A DNA stretch of 64,000 nt, from contig JAIMBJ010000019.1 of NCBI GenBank assembly GCA_023511455.1, positions 1 to 64,000 of the forward strand, given 5' to 3'. This DNA is from Bacillota bacterium. GTDB lineage: Bacteria > Armatimonadota > HRBIN16. This document shows, in pieces, positions 9,196 to 18,606 of this stretch (its first letter is position 1; every line of letters starts with the position of its first letter). Position numbers and translations under genes: made by a program. A model generated the notes under the pieces. That model saw only the letters and a list, made by a program, of their open reading frames with translations. It made no database searches and had not been told where the DNA came from.

Positions 9196-9615
9196 TCATT
9201 CTCGTCGAGGGGCGGGACGCTCCTCGAAGTAATCCGGGTTTTGGCACTCCAATACATGGTGTCGGAAGGCTTCAATTAGTTGCTCCGCTTCTGAGCGCAA
9301 GCGAAAAGTGCCCTTCACCTCGCCCTGCCAGACGTCCTGCTGCACCCAGTCGGGCACAGGCATGAAGACCACTGGCTCGGGGGTATCCACCTCCACACAC
9401 AGAATCAGCGGCGCACCTGGATTGTCGTGCCAGAACAGGAACTCCAGAATCACGCTATGCGGGGTATAATGCGCACTGCTCATCTGCATCTCCCGCATCT
9501 GCATCGCCTCTTCATAGGTCTTCTGGTCGAATCGCCCGACAGGCGGTGGCTGTTTGTGCTGCAACGCCTCCAGAATCTGCCTTCGGGTGGTATTGGTGAA
9601 CTCGCGCAGGGTCAT
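9196..9615 (-). CDS. Hypothetical protein, 139 residues
   Basis: I do not recognise this protein. It is acidic overall, has no signal peptide or membrane segment, and ends in a proline- and arginine-containing tail (EERPAPRRE). The central part (ILEFLFWHDNPGAPLILCVE) looks like a folded beta strand core. I chose the ATG at 9615, with AGGTGG five bases upstream; a GTG at 9624 is the alternative. It follows the 199-residue unknown gene almost without a gap, so the two are probably co-transcribed and may act together. Function unknown. Confidence 0.7.
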   Translation of the reverse strand: MTLREFTNTTRRQILEALQHKQPPPVGRFDQKTYEEAMQMREMQMSSAHYTPHSVILEFLFWHDNPGAPLILCVEVDTPEPVVFMPVPDWVQQDVWQGEVKGTFRLRSEAEQLIEAFRHHVLECQNPDYFEERPAPRRE

Positions 9616-9625
9616 TGTCGCCACC

Positions 9626-10225
9626 TCATCTCTGGTGCTGATTGAGCCACTCCTCGACCTCCTCGACGCTCTGCTGGTAGTTGGAAATCTCCTGTTGAAG
9701 TGCCGTTAAAGCTTCCAGCAAGCCCTCGGGCGGCTCCGGAGCGACACGCGGTTGCGAATGGAGCAGCAGTACTTTGTCGTGCAGCACATCCAGCGCGACC
9801 AGCCACTGATGCACCTGCGCCTCGATCTGCCTCGCCACCAGCAGAGCGCGATTGCGCTGACGACGCGCCTCGTCGAGCTGTTTCAGGGTCAACTGGTAAG
9901 TGATAGCGAGCTCGAGCTCTCCGCGATGCTCATACCACCATGCCAGCCCAGTGAACCACAGCCGCTGAAACCACCGGTCTGGCGGCAGGTGTATCAGGAT
10001 GCGGTCTTGCTGGAGCAGGTGCTCATAAATACCCGCCTGCAACCGTTGCAGGCTGTCGGGCAGGTCGCGCAGACATTCGCGGCTGTGTTGCGGCAGAGCG
10101 CGGTAGGTGCGCAGGATTCTGGCAGCACGCTCCTTCGCCTGCTTCCACAACGCCTGCGTGCGTCCGTGTCGCAACCGCCTTGCTTGCCACTGTCTCCACC
10201 TTTCCAGCCAGACACGCAGGAACAT
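9626..10225 (-). CDS. Hypothetical basic, helical protein, 199 residues
   Basis: A 199-residue protein of unknown function. It is strongly helical and charged: an Arg/Trp-rich N-terminus (MFLRVWLERWRQWQARRLR), long runs that look like amphipathic or coiled-coil helix, and an acidic Glu-rich end (SVEEVEEWLNQHQR). It could be a membrane-surface or nucleic-acid-associated protein, but nothing in the sequence decides this. The ATG at 10225 has AGGAG five bases upstream; this places it 13 bases after the gatA stop. A longer in-frame opening overlaps gatA and lacks a ribosome binding site. Confidence 0.65.
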   Translation of the reverse strand: MFLRVWLERWRQWQARRLRHGRTQALWKQAKERAARILRTYRALPQHSRECLRDLPDSLQRLQAGIYEHLLQQDRILIHLPPDRWFQRLWFTGLAWWYEHRGELELAITYQLTLKQLDEARRQRNRALLVARQIEAQVHQWLVALDVLHDKVLLLHSQPRVAPEPPEGLLEALTALQQEISNYQQSVEEVEEWLNQHQR

Positions 10226-10238
10226 GGTCGCTCCTACC

Positions 10239-11696
10239 TTACAGCGCCGGTTTGCGCCGGTGCCAGTCGGTTGCCTGCTCATAGGTGTAGGCTACGCGCA
10301 GGATGGTCTCCTCGTCCCACGGCTTGCCGATAATCTGCAGACCAATCGGCAATCCGTCCTGAAACCCGCAGGGCATTGCCAGCGCAGGCAAGCCCGCGAT
10401 GTTCACTGGAATGGTGCACACATCCGCCAGCTTCATCGCCAGCGGGTCTTCCGCCTTTTCGCCGATTCGGAAAGCAACGGTGGGCGACGTCGGGGTGAGG
10501 AGCACATCGTAACGCTCGAACGCACGGTCGAAGTCTCGGCGGATGAGCGTGCGCACCTGCTGTGCTTTCAGGTAGTAGGCATCGTAGTAGCCCGCCGACA
10601 GCGCATAGGTGCCTATCATGATGCGCTGCTTGACTTCCGCACCGAAGCCCTCGCCGCGAGTCTGCTCCACCATGTCGATGTGTCCTTTCAGCTCCTGCGT
10701 GCGCCAGCCGTACTTGACGCCATCATAGCGGGCGAGGTTGGAACTCGCCTCGGCGGGGGCGAGGATGTAGTAGCACGCCAGCCCGTACTCAATGTAGGGC
10801 AAAGAGGTCTCTTCCGCAACGGCTCCCACACTTTCCAGCAGGCGCACCGCCTGATACACAGCGTCAGTCACTTCGGGAGCTACTCCCTGCGCGAAGAACT
10901 CTTTCGGCACGCCGATGCGCAGCCCTTGCACCTCCGGCACCAGCGCAGCGGTGAAATCGGGCACGGGGACGTCCACACTGGTGGAGTCGCGATAGTCCTT
11001 GCCGCAGATGGCGTTGAGCAACAGCGCGCAGTCGGTGACGTCTTTGGTAATGGGTCCAATCTGGTCGAGGGAAGAGGCGTATGCCACCAGCCCGTATCGG
11101 CTGACGCGCCCGTAGGTGGGTTTCATCCCCACCACACCACACAACGCGGCAGGCTGCCGGATGGAGCCGCCCGTGTCGGAACCCAGCGCGGCAATGCACA
11201 TGTCCGCTGCCACCGCCGCCGCCGAGCCCCCACTGCTGCCCCCAGGCACACAATCCAGATTCCACGGGTTGCGCGTGACAAAGAACGCCGAGTTCTCGGT
11301 GGAGGAACCCATGGCAAACTCGTCCATGTTCGCCTTGCCCACGAACACCGCGTGCCGTTGGCGGAGCTGTTCCACCACATGGGCGTCGTACGGCGGCACG
11401 AAGTTTTGCAGTATCTTAGAAGCGCAGGTAGTCAGCACGCCGCGCGTGCAGAGGTTGTCCTTCAGCGCAAGCGGGATGCCCGTTAGCGCGTCGCCCTCAC
11501 CTGCCTGCAGCAGGCGGTCCGCCTCCTCTGCTTGTTGCAGGGCAAGTTCGGGTGTGCGGGTGATATAGGCGCGCACCTTCGGCTCCACAGCTTCGATGCG
11601 CTCCAGCACCGCCTGAGTGAGTTCACGGCTGGTTATCTCCCGCCTGCGCAGCAGGTCGTGCGCCTCATGGATGGTCAGACTGCATAACTGGCTCAT
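10239..11696 (-). CDS. gatA: Aspartyl/glutamyl-tRNA amidotransferase subunit A
   Basis: The amidase subunit of GatCAB, which releases ammonia from glutamine so that misacylated Glu-tRNA(Gln) or Asp-tRNA(Asn) can be amidated. The 485-residue length matches the family. The catalytic triad falls at Lys79 (PLALKDNLC), Ser154 ([11 protein letters not shown]) and Ser178 ([12 protein letters not shown]), the positions known for GatA, which fixes the start at the ATG at 11696. An in-frame extension to 11864 would translate straight through repeat family A copy 3 and is not real. gatB and gatC are not next to it, which is common in bacteria where the subunits are scattered. Confidence 0.95.
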   Translation of the reverse strand: MSQLCSLTIHEAHDLLRRREITSRELTQAVLERIEAVEPKVRAYITRTPELALQQAEEADRLLQAGEGDALTGIPLALKDNLCTRGVLTTCASKILQNFVPPYDAHVVEQLRQRHAVFVGKANMDEFAMGSSTENSAFFVTRNPWNLDCVPGGSSGGSAAAVAADMCIAALGSDTGGSIRQPAALCGVVGMKPTYGRVSRYGLVAYASSLDQIGPITKDVTDCALLLNAICGKDYRDSTSVDVPVPDFTAALVPEVQGLRIGVPKEFFAQGVAPEVTDAVYQAVRLLESVGAVAEETSLPYIEYGLACYYILAPAEASSNLARYDGVKYGWRTQELKGHIDMVEQTRGEGFGAEVKQRIMIGTYALSAGYYDAYYLKAQQVRTLIRRDFDRAFERYDVLLTPTSPTVAFRIGEKAEDPLAMKLADVCTIPVNIAGLPALAMPCGFQDGLPIGLQIIGKPWDEETILRVAYTYEQATDWHRRKPAL

Positions 11697-11740
11697 CTCA
11701 CTCCCGTGTTCCACATCTATCGTCATTTGAAGTTGGGTCA

Positions 11741-11822
11741 CCTCACCCCTGACCCCTCTCCTAGAACGAGAGGGGTGTGCTGCTCTACCTTCCCTCGCAG
11801 GGAAGGGGGATGTGGGGGTGGG
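11741..11822. repeat. Paired-hairpin intergenic repeat, family A copy 3
   Basis: CCTCACCCCTGACCCCTCTC at the left, then hairpins from CCCCTCTCCTAG with ACGAGAGGGG and CCTTCCCTCGCAGGGAAGG. It sits between gatA and the aminotransferase gene. The right end reads GGGGGTGGGTT instead of GGGGTTAGGT, so this copy has diverged more than copies 1 and 2. Confidence 0.78.
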
Positions 11823-11860
11823 TTCCATACATACCATTATACCGCCCTTTTGCCTGGCTG

Positions 11861-13093
11861 TCACCGTGTAAACGCACGCTGTACCTTAGCCACCGCTGTA
11901 GCGATGTCTGCCATGTCCTGCTCATCGCCGAGCAGCATGTTCTGGTACAGCCACACTGCCTCCTCGTAGCACGCCCGCTCGCACACTGGGCAGTGTACCT
12001 TCGAATAATCCTTCAGCGTGCTGAGCTGGCACAGGTCTTTAGAGATAGGGCGGTTCAGGAAAACGCGCTCTTTATACAGCGGCACGTATCCTGCCGTGCA
12101 GGGGATGCCTTCCGCGCTCAATGCTTTGAGAAAGTCTTCGCGCGGACGTCCGCCGAAATGGCTTTTGTCATAGCGGAAGATGTACAGGTGATAGGCGTGT
12201 CGCGTCACGCGTGGATCCGGTCGGGGTGGTCGGATGCCCGGAATCTGCGACAGCATCTCGGTGAGCTTGCGTGCGTTTTGGGTGCGCCGTTCGGTCTGCT
12301 CAGGCAGGCGCTGGAGTTGTGCCAGCAGAATCGCTGCTTGAAACTCGGTCATGCGGAAGTTACTGCCCAGCACGTGATGTTCGTACCAGCGTCCGCCGCG
12401 CACCCTGCCCACGTTGTGCACCGACCACACCTGGTCCGCCCAGTGGGGGTCGTTGGTTAGCACCGCACCGCCCTCGCCCGCGTTGAGGTTCTTGCTCGCC
12501 TGAAAGCTGAAACACCCCATATCGCCAATCGCGCCCACTTTGGTGCCCTTCCACTCGGCAGCGTGCGCCTGCGCGGCATCCTCAATCACCAGCAGGTTGT
12601 GTTTGCGTGCGACCTCCAGCACGCCGTCCATGTCTGCCGGGCATCCAGCGATGTGCACGGGAATAATCGCCCTCGTGCGTGGGGTAATCGCCTCCTCGAT
12701 TTTCGTGGGGTCGATGTTCAGGCTCTCCTCCTCCACGTCTACGAACACGGGTGTCGCGCCTACTGACAGCACTGCGGTGGCCGTGGCAATGAAGGTATAT
12801 GGCGGCACGATGACCTCATCCCCGCAGCCGATATGTGCCGCACGAAGAGCTACCTCCAGTGCCGCTGTGCCGTTGGTGACGCACACGGCAAACTGCGCAT
12901 CCTGAAATCGGGCGAAGGCTGCCTCGAACTCCCGCACCTTCGTACCCTCGACCGACCACCACTTACCACTGCGCACCACCTCCAGCAACGCCTCTTCTTC
13001 GGTCCTGTCAAAGACGGGCCAGGTAGGCCAGCCGCGTGCGCGTACGGGCGTGCCCCCCTCAACGGCTAAGGTGTCTGCCGTGCTGTGTATCAT
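11861..13093 (-). CDS. PLP-dependent aminotransferase of the DegT/DnrJ/EryC1 family
   Basis: A 410-residue fold-type I PLP enzyme. The family typically aminates keto-sugars for cell-surface or secondary-metabolite saccharides. Seen in order: [15 protein letters not shown] (phosphate and cofactor contact), [37 protein letters not shown] (Asp contacting the pyridine nitrogen) and [16 protein letters not shown] with the Schiff-base lysine. The first residues ([19 protein letters not shown]) are typical of this family. There are no sugar-biosynthesis genes next to it, so the substrate is undetermined. It is transcribed away from the cupin-like gene. Confidence 0.9.
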   Translation of the reverse strand: MIHSTADTLAVEGGTPVRARGWPTWPVFDRTEEEALLEVVRSGKWWSVEGTKVREFEAAFARFQDAQFAVCVTNGTAALEVALRAAHIGCGDEVIVPPYTFIATATAVLSVGATPVFVDVEEESLNIDPTKIEEAITPRTRAIIPVHIAGCPADMDGVLEVARKHNLLVIEDAAQAHAAEWKGTKVGAIGDMGCFSFQASKNLNAGEGGAVLTNDPHWADQVWSVHNVGRVRGGRWYEHHVLGSNFRMTEFQAAILLAQLQRLPEQTERRTQNARKLTEMLSQIPGIRPPRPDPRVTRHAYHLYIFRYDKSHFGGRPREDFLKALSAEGIPCTAGYVPLYKERVFLNRPISKDLCQLSTLKDYSKVHCPVCERACYEEAVWLYQNMLLGDEQDMADIATAVAKVQRAFTR

Positions 13094-13430
13094 GGTCTCA
13101 GCCTCCCGCAGTCTTTAGCACAGGATTCGCTTTTCAGCGGAAGATTCCTGTCGGTAGTGCGGCGCGCGCTGAAAGCGTAAAGACAAACTCAGACAATACA
13201 CACTCCTGTTGATGTGGTAACAGAAAGGCTTTTGCTTATTGGCGGGCTTTCATCCGGGCAGACAATGGTACAAAAGGCGGAGAACGAACGCCTCTTCGCA
13301 CTCACACCCCTTTATGGCAGAAATCCGCGCAAAAAGAATACCCTTACAGGTGCTACAACTTTGGCGAAAGAGGTAAAATGCAGTGTGGTACAGCAACAGC
13401 TTTTTACTTGCCTGGCAGAGGGTCATCACG
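13094..13430. other. Divergent intergenic region
   Basis: A 337-base region between the minus-strand aminotransferase and the plus-strand cupin-like gene that must hold promoters for both. I see only a weak -10-like TAAAAT at 13373-13378 upstream of the cupin gene and no convincing -35. No repeat, RNA gene or credible short gene is visible. Confidence 0.5.
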
Positions 13431-13931
13431 ATGAACGCTGAGGCGCAACACTGGATCGAAGCGCTACGGTTGCAACCGCATCCCGAAGGAGGTTACTATC
13501 GGGAAACTTACCGCTCCAGCCAGCGACTGCTGGGGTGTTGCCTTTCCCAGCACGAGGGACCACGCGTCGCGGCAACCGCCATCTACTTCCTCTTGCCGGG
13601 TGAGCAGTTTTCCGCTCTGCATCGCCTGCGCTCCGATGAGATATGGCATTTCTATGCGGGCAGCCCATTGACCCTGTATATCATTGACCCGCAGGGCAAT
13701 CTCTCTCAAGTCAAGCTGGGAAAAGATATCGACAACGACGAATCGTTGCAGGTGATGGTACCAGCTGGCTGCTGGTTCGGAGCAACAGTGGACGCACCCG
13801 ACGGTTACACGCTGGTGGGCTGTACGGTAGCACCCGGTTTCGAGTTCGAGGACTTCGAGCTGGGTCATCGCGAAGAGTTGATAGAACGCTATCCGCAGCA
13901 CCGCGAACTGATTGAGCGGTTAACGAGGTAA
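13431..13931 (+). CDS. Cupin-like protein, DUF985 (Cupin_5) family
   Basis: A 166-residue single-domain protein. Typical DUF985 segments are LQPHPEGGYYRETYRS at the N-terminus, TAIYFLLPGEQFSALHRLRSDEIWHFYAG in the centre, LQVMVPAGCWFGATV, and GCTVAPGFEFEDFELG at the end. Members adopt the cupin beta-barrel; their reactions are mostly unassigned. The ATG at 13431 is preceded by GAGGG. The stop lies 7 bases before zwf, and GAGGTAAC inside the end of this gene serves as the zwf ribosome binding site, so the genes are likely co-transcribed. Confidence 0.85.
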   Translation: MNAEAQHWIEALRLQPHPEGGYYRETYRSSQRLLGCCLSQHEGPRVAATAIYFLLPGEQFSALHRLRSDEIWHFYAGSPLTLYIIDPQGNLSQVKLGKDIDNDESLQVMVPAGCWFGATVDAPDGYTLVGCTVAPGFEFEDFELGHREELIERYPQHRELIERLTR

Positions 13932-13938
13932 CAGCGAA

Positions 13939-15405
13939 ATGCACAGTACCCGACTGGTAATATTCGGCGCGACCGGGGACCTGACGCGACGGTTTCTGGT
14001 GCCGGCGCTTTACCGTCTGCACCGCGCCGGTTTGCTGGAGCCCGACCTGCAAATCGTTATCTATGCCCGTCGCCCCCTGACGCTGGAGACTTTTCTGGAT
14101 GGCATGGAGAGCGCATTGCGCGAGACGGGCAGGGACATGAGCGCGTGGGAGCAGTTTGTGCGCCGCTTTGTCGCCTATGTGCAGGGCGGGCTGGACGCAG
14201 AGGGAGTGCGCCAGCTGCGCGACTGGATAGACGGCAACGCGGTGTTCTACCTGGCTCTGCCGCCCGGCTTGTTCGCGGAGGCGGCGGAGTATCTCGCCCT
14301 GGCAGGGCTTCACGAAGAGAAATCGGGCTACCGTCGGCTGGTCATCGAGAAGCCCTTCGGGCAGGACCTGCAAAGCGCACACCATCTGCAACAGCGCGTG
14401 AGCCGATACTGGCGCGAGGAACAGGTCTTCCGCATTGACCACTATCTGGGCAAGGAGACGGTGCAGAATATCCTGGTCTTCCGGTTCGCCAACCTGTTGA
14501 TGGAGTCGTTGTGGAACCGCAATTACGTGGATTGCGTGCAGATTACCGCCGCTGAAACCGCTGGCGTGGAAGACCGTTCTGGCTACTACGACCAGTCGGG
14601 CGCGCTACGCGACATGGTACAAAACCACCTGACGCAGTTGTTCACCCTGACCGCGATGGAGCCTCCCGCCAGCCTGGACCCGGATGCCCTGCGCAGCGAG
14701 AAGGTGAAAGTGCTGGAGTGCGTGCGTCCCATCCCGAAGAATGCCGTGGGGGCGTTTGCAGTGCGTGGACAGTATACACGTGGCAGGCTGGACGGCGTCG
14801 AGGTGCCGGGCTATCTGGAGGAACCCGGTGTGTCGCCAAACTCCACCACCGAAACGTATGCCGCTATCAAGCTGTACGTGGACAACTGGCGATGGCAGGG
14901 GGTGCCTTTCTACCTGCGCACGGGCAAGCGATTGGCGGCGGAGCGCAGCGAAATCGCCATCCGGTTCAAATCACCACCGGTACAGCTGTTCCGGCGCACC
15001 CCGCTGGACCATGTCGAACCCAACAGCGTGGTCTTTGAGATGAAGCCCTCGGAAGCCATGTTGCTGGTGGCGCAGGCGAAAACCGTCGGACTGGAGATGG
15101 GCGCACGCACCATTGTGCTACGTGCCTGTTACCGCGAGGTGGGTGAGGAGGGCTACGAAGCGTATGAAACCCTGCTGTTGAGCATCCTGCAGGGCGACCG
15201 CACCTACTTCCTGCGCTTCGATGAGGTGGAAATGGCGTGGGAGATACTGGACCCGGTGCTGCGGGCGTGGCAGACGCAGAACGTGCCAATGGCGTTTTAC
15301 CCGGCGGGCAGCGAGGGACCGCGTGAGGCGGAACGGATACTGGACTCATCGACTCACCAATGGCGACCTCTGAAAGGCGAACCGGTCGGCTCCGAGTGCA
15401 GGTAG
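13939..15405 (+). CDS. zwf: Glucose-6-phosphate 1-dehydrogenase
   Basis: Oxidises glucose 6-phosphate to 6-phosphogluconolactone with NADP or NAD, the entry step of the oxidative pentose phosphate pathway. The 488-residue chain has the N-terminal nucleotide-binding motif FGATGDLTRRFLVPALYRL, the conserved VIEKPFGQDL, and the substrate-binding signature RIDHYLGKETVQN around residues 165-178. ETAGVEDRSGYYDQSGALRDMVQNH is also typical. The 3' end overlaps pgl by 46 bases, which couples the first two steps of the pathway. Confidence 0.97.
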   Translation: MHSTRLVIFGATGDLTRRFLVPALYRLHRAGLLEPDLQIVIYARRPLTLETFLDGMESALRETGRDMSAWEQFVRRFVAYVQGGLDAEGVRQLRDWIDGNAVFYLALPPGLFAEAAEYLALAGLHEEKSGYRRLVIEKPFGQDLQSAHHLQQRVSRYWREEQVFRIDHYLGKETVQNILVFRFANLLMESLWNRNYVDCVQITAAETAGVEDRSGYYDQSGALRDMVQNHLTQLFTLTAMEPPASLDPDALRSEKVKVLECVRPIPKNAVGAFAVRGQYTRGRLDGVEVPGYLEEPGVSPNSTTETYAAIKLYVDNWRWQGVPFYLRTGKRLAAERSEIAIRFKSPPVQLFRRTPLDHVEPNSVVFEMKPSEAMLLVAQAKTVGLEMGARTIVLRACYREVGEEGYEAYETLLLSILQGDRTYFLRFDEVEMAWEILDPVLRAWQTQNVPMAFYPAGSEGPREAERILDSSTHQWRPLKGEPVGSECR

Positions 15406-16097
15406 CCGACAGCGCAGACGAACTCATCCGGGCTGTTGCGGAAGCGATAGCCGCACGGGTCACGGAGGTGCTTTCCCGGCAGGCCAGTTTCAGCCTGGCT
15501 CTGTCGGGCGGCAATACTCCGCGCGCACTGTATCGCCTGCTGGCACAGGAGTATCGCCAGCGGGTGGAGTGGAACCGCGTGCATCTCTTCTGGGGCGATG
15601 AGCGATACGTTCCGCACGACCATCCCGCCAGCAACTACCGGATGGCGCGGGAGACGCTGATAGACCCTCTGGGCATCCCATCGCAAAACGTGCATCCGAT
15701 GCCCACCGACGAGCCGACCCCCGATGAGGCCGCCTTCCGCTACGAACAGGAACTGCGCCGCTTCTTCGGCACAGAACCGCGCTTTGACCTCGTGTTGCTG
15801 GGTATGGGCGCAGACGGACACACCGCTTCCCTTTTCCCGGGCACGCCCGCCCTGCAGGAGCGCATCCGCTGGGTAGCCGTCGGCGAAGCCCCGTCGGAAC
15901 CCCGTATCCGCCTCACGTTAACGCTACCCGTGCTGAACGCCGCACACGCCGTGTACTTTGTGGTGACGGGGGAGGACAAGGCGGAGACCGTGCGCCGGGT
16001 GCTGATGGAACAGGAGCCGTTGCCCGCCGCGCTGGTGCAGCCGGAGCAGGGCGACCTCATCTGGTGGCTGGACGCAGCAGCGGCAAGAGGCGTATAA
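15360..16097 (+). CDS. pgl: 6-phosphogluconolactonase
   Basis: Hydrolyses 6-phosphogluconolactone to 6-phosphogluconate, directly after Zwf. A 245-residue DevB/Pgl-type protein with SLALSGGNTPRALYRLLAQ, VHLFWGDERYVPHDHPASN and VLLGMGADGHTASLFPGTP, all family hallmarks. The ATG at 15360 lies inside the last codons of zwf in another frame. The C-terminal half (RIRLTLTLPVLNAAHAVYFVVTGEDKA) is also typical. It is the last gene before an intergenic stretch carrying a family C repeat. Confidence 0.95.
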   Translation: MATSERRTGRLRVQVADSADELIRAVAEAIAARVTEVLSRQASFSLALSGGNTPRALYRLLAQEYRQRVEWNRVHLFWGDERYVPHDHPASNYRMARETLIDPLGIPSQNVHPMPTDEPTPDEAAFRYEQELRRFFGTEPRFDLVLLGMGADGHTASLFPGTPALQERIRWVAVGEAPSEPRIRLTLTLPVLNAAHAVYFVVTGEDKAETVRRVLMEQEPLPAALVQPEQGDLIWWLDAAAARGV

Positions 16098-16170
16098 TGG
16101 ATAGGAGTTATGTCAATGCGGTGTAGACCCAGCAGTCATGCTTTTTCAGCAAGCGGAGAGGCCATTTCTT

Positions 16171-16230
16171 GTCATGCTGAACGCGCAGTGAAGCATCTCT
16201 GAGATTCTTCGCTTCGCTCAGAATGACAGC
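16171..16230. repeat. Short interspersed repeat, family C copy 1
   Basis: A 60-base element with inverted ends GTCATGCTGA and TCAGAATGAC and the inner string GAGATTCTTCGC. A second copy lies at 33276-33334. It occupies the gap between pgl and the enolase-superfamily gene. Family function unknown. Confidence 0.75.
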
Positions 16231-16296
16231 TGATGTCGCTTTATCAAGCAAAATCATCGATAGTCTTTCAACTGCGTAACTCACAGACGAGCCATT

Positions 16297-17721
16297 ATGT
16301 CTCTTGAGATATACAATACCGCTCTGCACCTGTTGCCGCTGCGCACGCGGATGCCCTTCCGCTACGGCATCGCCACCGTGCACGAGCTGCATCATGCCGT
16401 CCTGCGCGTCACCATGGCCGTGAACGGGCGGCGGGTAGAAGGTTGCTCTGCCGACCACCTCGCGCCTCGCTGGTTTGTGAAAGAGCCCAGTCTCAGCGCG
16501 GGTCAGGAGCGACAACTTTTGCTGCGCTCCATCCACCATGCCGCCGACCTTGCCCGTGAGGCAGGAGAGGTTTCTACGCCTTTCGACCTGTGGTGGCTGG
16601 TCTACCACGCCCAAAGGGATTGGGCGCGGGCGGAAGGCGTTGCCCCGCTGGTGGCAGCCTTTGGGGTGAGTCTGGTGGAGCGGGCGGTCATCCACGCCTT
16701 CTGCACGGCAATAGGAAAGCCGTTCGGCTGGGCGTTGCACGACGGCTCACTGGGCGTGCAGCTGGAACGGATTTACCCCGCGCTGGCAGGCACGCAACCG
16801 CGCGACTATCTGCCCACCGAACCGCGACCGCGCATCACCGTGCGCCACACTGTCGGCTTAAGTGACCCGCTGACCGAAACAGACATCGCTCCCGAAGAGC
16901 GGTTGGATGACGGCTTGCCGCAGTCGTTGCAGGCGTGCATCCGCACGTATCGGCTGACTCATTTCAAGGTCAAACTGAGCGGCGACCCGCAGTTCGACCA
17001 CGCGCGGCTGCGACAGCTAGCACGGCTGCTGCCGCAGGAGTGTCCCTCCTATCGCTTCACGCTGGACGCCAACGAGATGTATCCCGATATCCAATCCTTC
17101 CGCGCTTTTTGGGAGCAGCTGCAGGCGGACGCGAGCCTGCGCGATTTTCTGCAACGGCTGATATTCGTGGAGCAACCTCTCCACCGCGACGAGGCGCTGA
17201 CCGAACGCACCCGCGAGGAGCTGTACCGCTGGAAAAACCACCCGCCCGTGATTATCGACGAATCCGACGCGGAGCTGCACACCCTGGCGGTTGCGCTGCA
17301 GTATGGTTACTCGGGGTGCAGTGTGAAGAGCTGCAAAGGCGTCTTCAAGGGCATTGCCAACGCCTGTCTTGCCGAGCATCTGCGCCTTCAGGGACAGCAA
17401 GTGCTGGTGAGCGGCGAAGACTTGACCACTGTCCCGCCAGTTTCCCTGCAGCAGGACCTCGCGCTGATGGCGAACCTCGGCATCGAACATGTGGAGCGCA
17501 ACGGTTATCACTACTTCCGCGGGCTGAGCATGTTGCCGCAGGAGCAACAGGAGCGGCTGCTGAACGACCACCCCGACCTCTTCACCCGCCATCCGCAGGG
17601 GTTTGTGACGCTCAGGGTGACGAAGGGTCAACTGCACACCGAAAGCGTCACCGCCGCCCCGTTTGGGGTAGCAGGTTGTCAGGCACAGGAGCGCAGTGAG
17701 GCAGGAGACGTAAGGCAATAA
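16297..17721 (+). CDS. Enolase-superfamily enzyme (mandelate racemase / muconate lactonizing type)
   Basis: A 474-residue member of the enolase superfamily, which abstracts a proton next to a carboxylate. The barrel carries HFKVKLSG (Lys of the KxK site), TLDANEMYP (metal ligand Asp), FVEQPLHRD (metal ligand Glu), VIIDESDAE (third ligand Asp) and CSVKSCKGVFKG (second barrel lysine). An N-terminal capping domain of about 130 residues precedes it. It is longer than many MR/MLE enzymes (about 370 residues), with an insertion before the barrel and a loose C-terminal tail. The ribosome binding site before the ATG at 16297 is poor. The substrate is not evident; the neighbouring sugar-acid genes make a sugar acid a reasonable guess only. 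Confidence 0.78.
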   Translation: MSLEIYNTALHLLPLRTRMPFRYGIATVHELHHAVLRVTMAVNGRRVEGCSADHLAPRWFVKEPSLSAGQERQLLLRSIHHAADLAREAGEVSTPFDLWWLVYHAQRDWARAEGVAPLVAAFGVSLVERAVIHAFCTAIGKPFGWALHDGSLGVQLERIYPALAGTQPRDYLPTEPRPRITVRHTVGLSDPLTETDIAPEERLDDGLPQSLQACIRTYRLTHFKVKLSGDPQFDHARLRQLARLLPQECPSYRFTLDANEMYPDIQSFRAFWEQLQADASLRDFLQRLIFVEQPLHRDEALTERTREELYRWKNHPPVIIDESDAELHTLAVALQYGYSGCSVKSCKGVFKGIANACLAEHLRLQGQQVLVSGEDLTTVPPVSLQQDLALMANLGIEHVERNGYHYFRGLSMLPQEQQERLLNDHPDLFTRHPQGFVTLRVTKGQLHTESVTAAPFGVAGCQAQERSEAGDVRQ

Positions 17722-17775
17722 CAGGACGGTGGGCGAGAAGGCAATCAGGCAAGCCCTGGTCAGCACGGAGTTGCC

Positions 17776-17863
17776 GAAACGCAGTCAGGTGCCTCCCAGC
17801 CATTCACCGGCCCCTGCTCGCTCAACACCGCATCCCGCGAGATAAACCGCCCGACTTCTAGGG
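17776..17863 (-). pseudogene. Rhs core remnant (tip junction fragment 5)
   Basis: On the minus strand this reads LEVGRFISRDAVLSEQGPVNGWEAP and then a stop a few codons later. VGRFISRDAVLSE is identical to the core end of the full Rhs gene at 22715-25606, but the segment PYLYCEHE is deleted and the tail is short. It has no start codon or ribosome binding site, so it is a relic. It marks the downstream edge of the Rhs locus. Confidence 0.75.
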
Positions 17864-17878
17864 CGTGGATTGGTCAGC

Positions 17879-18370
17879 TCAGGGTACGTAGCGAGTCAGC
17901 CCGGGAATGCGGTCAAAGTGGGCATCCCTGCTTGCTATATTCAGACATCCAAGTCGAACCATTACCGCATAATGCAAGGCATCACGCGGGCGTAATTGGT
18001 AACGCTCCATGCTGTCGGTCATCACCGACAGGTCATCTGCAACAACCTCAACCACGTAGAGGTTGGGTAAGCGAGTGAGTTCTTCCAACGCTGCGCGTAC
18101 GGGTGGGACAATCTCCCGCAGCACGGTGACCTCCTGCTCGCGCAACACGTCAAGCGGGGAACCACCATACCGTTCCCGAACCAGTGCCAGTATCAGGCGA
18201 TAGGCAAGTTCATCAAACGTAAGCACTGAAGTGTACGCCTGAATAGCCCCTGCCTCTACGCGCTCGAAGAAAAGCCTGACCTGCTCGTCGAACCCGCGCA
18301 GAAGGGCATAAGGCAACATCGTATCCAGATAGACACTATCTCCGGCAAAATCGCGAAGAAGCAGGTTCAC
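17879..18370 (-). CDS. PIN-domain toxin (VapC-like)
   Basis: A 163-residue PIN-domain protein, probably a ribonuclease toxin. PIN features are the N-terminal VYLDTMLPYALL (first acidic residue), the SVLTFDELAYRL helix (second acid), and LRPRDALHYAVMVRLGCLNIASRDAHFDRIPGL, which carries the last acidic residues. Its GTG overlaps the stop of the upstream gene (GTGA), the normal arrangement of VapBC pairs. It is sited among Rhs fragments, a typical place for toxin-antitoxin modules. The RNA target cannot be predicted. Confidence 0.85.
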   Translation of the reverse strand: MNLLLRDFAGDSVYLDTMLPYALLRGFDEQVRLFFERVEAGAIQAYTSVLTFDELAYRLILALVRERYGGSPLDVLREQEVTVLREIVPPVRAALEELTRLPNLYVVEVVADDLSVMTDSMERYQLRPRDALHYAVMVRLGCLNIASRDAHFDRIPGLTRYVP

Positions 18371-18570
18371 AGAGCGAACCTCTTCCAGTCAGCATCGTCA
18401 TCATACTCTTGCCACGAACCCGTGCCCAGCTTACCGAAAAGATCAGCCACCCGGCTCGCACGCAAGGGTGGTTCGGTGACCAATTGGGTACGCAGTTTCT
18501 GCAAGTTGCAGATAAGCGTATCGATTTGACGAAGCAGTTGTTCTCGTTCGTCTGGAGAGGTCCTTTGCAT
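18367..18570 (-). CDS. VapB-like antitoxin
   Basis: A 67-residue partner of the PIN toxin. The N-terminal half is a helical, charged segment (PDEREQLLRQIDTLICNLQKL), and the C-terminal half (ADLFGKLGTGSWQEYDDDADWKRFAL) has the acidic, aromatic tail that antitoxins thread into the PIN active site. The ATG at 18570 gives 67 residues; an earlier in-frame ATG at 18603 sits almost exactly at the predicted transcription start of the TATAAT at 18607-18612 and would be leaderless. The two genes overlap by four bases. Confidence 0.72.
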   Translation of the reverse strand: MQRTSPDEREQLLRQIDTLICNLQKLRTQLVTEPPLRASRVADLFGKLGTGSWQEYDDDADWKRFAL

Positions 18571-18606
18571 GTTTTCCGACCCCCAGCTCACAGGCATCAT
18601 CACTTC

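Noticed and set aside
11697-11864. In-frame N-terminal extension of GatA
   Set aside because: It translates the family A repeat, and the catalytic residues fall at 79, 154 and 178 only with the start at 11696.
16110-16204. Short open frame behind AGGAG after pgl
   Set aside because: It runs into the family C repeat and the ribosome site is too close to the ATG.
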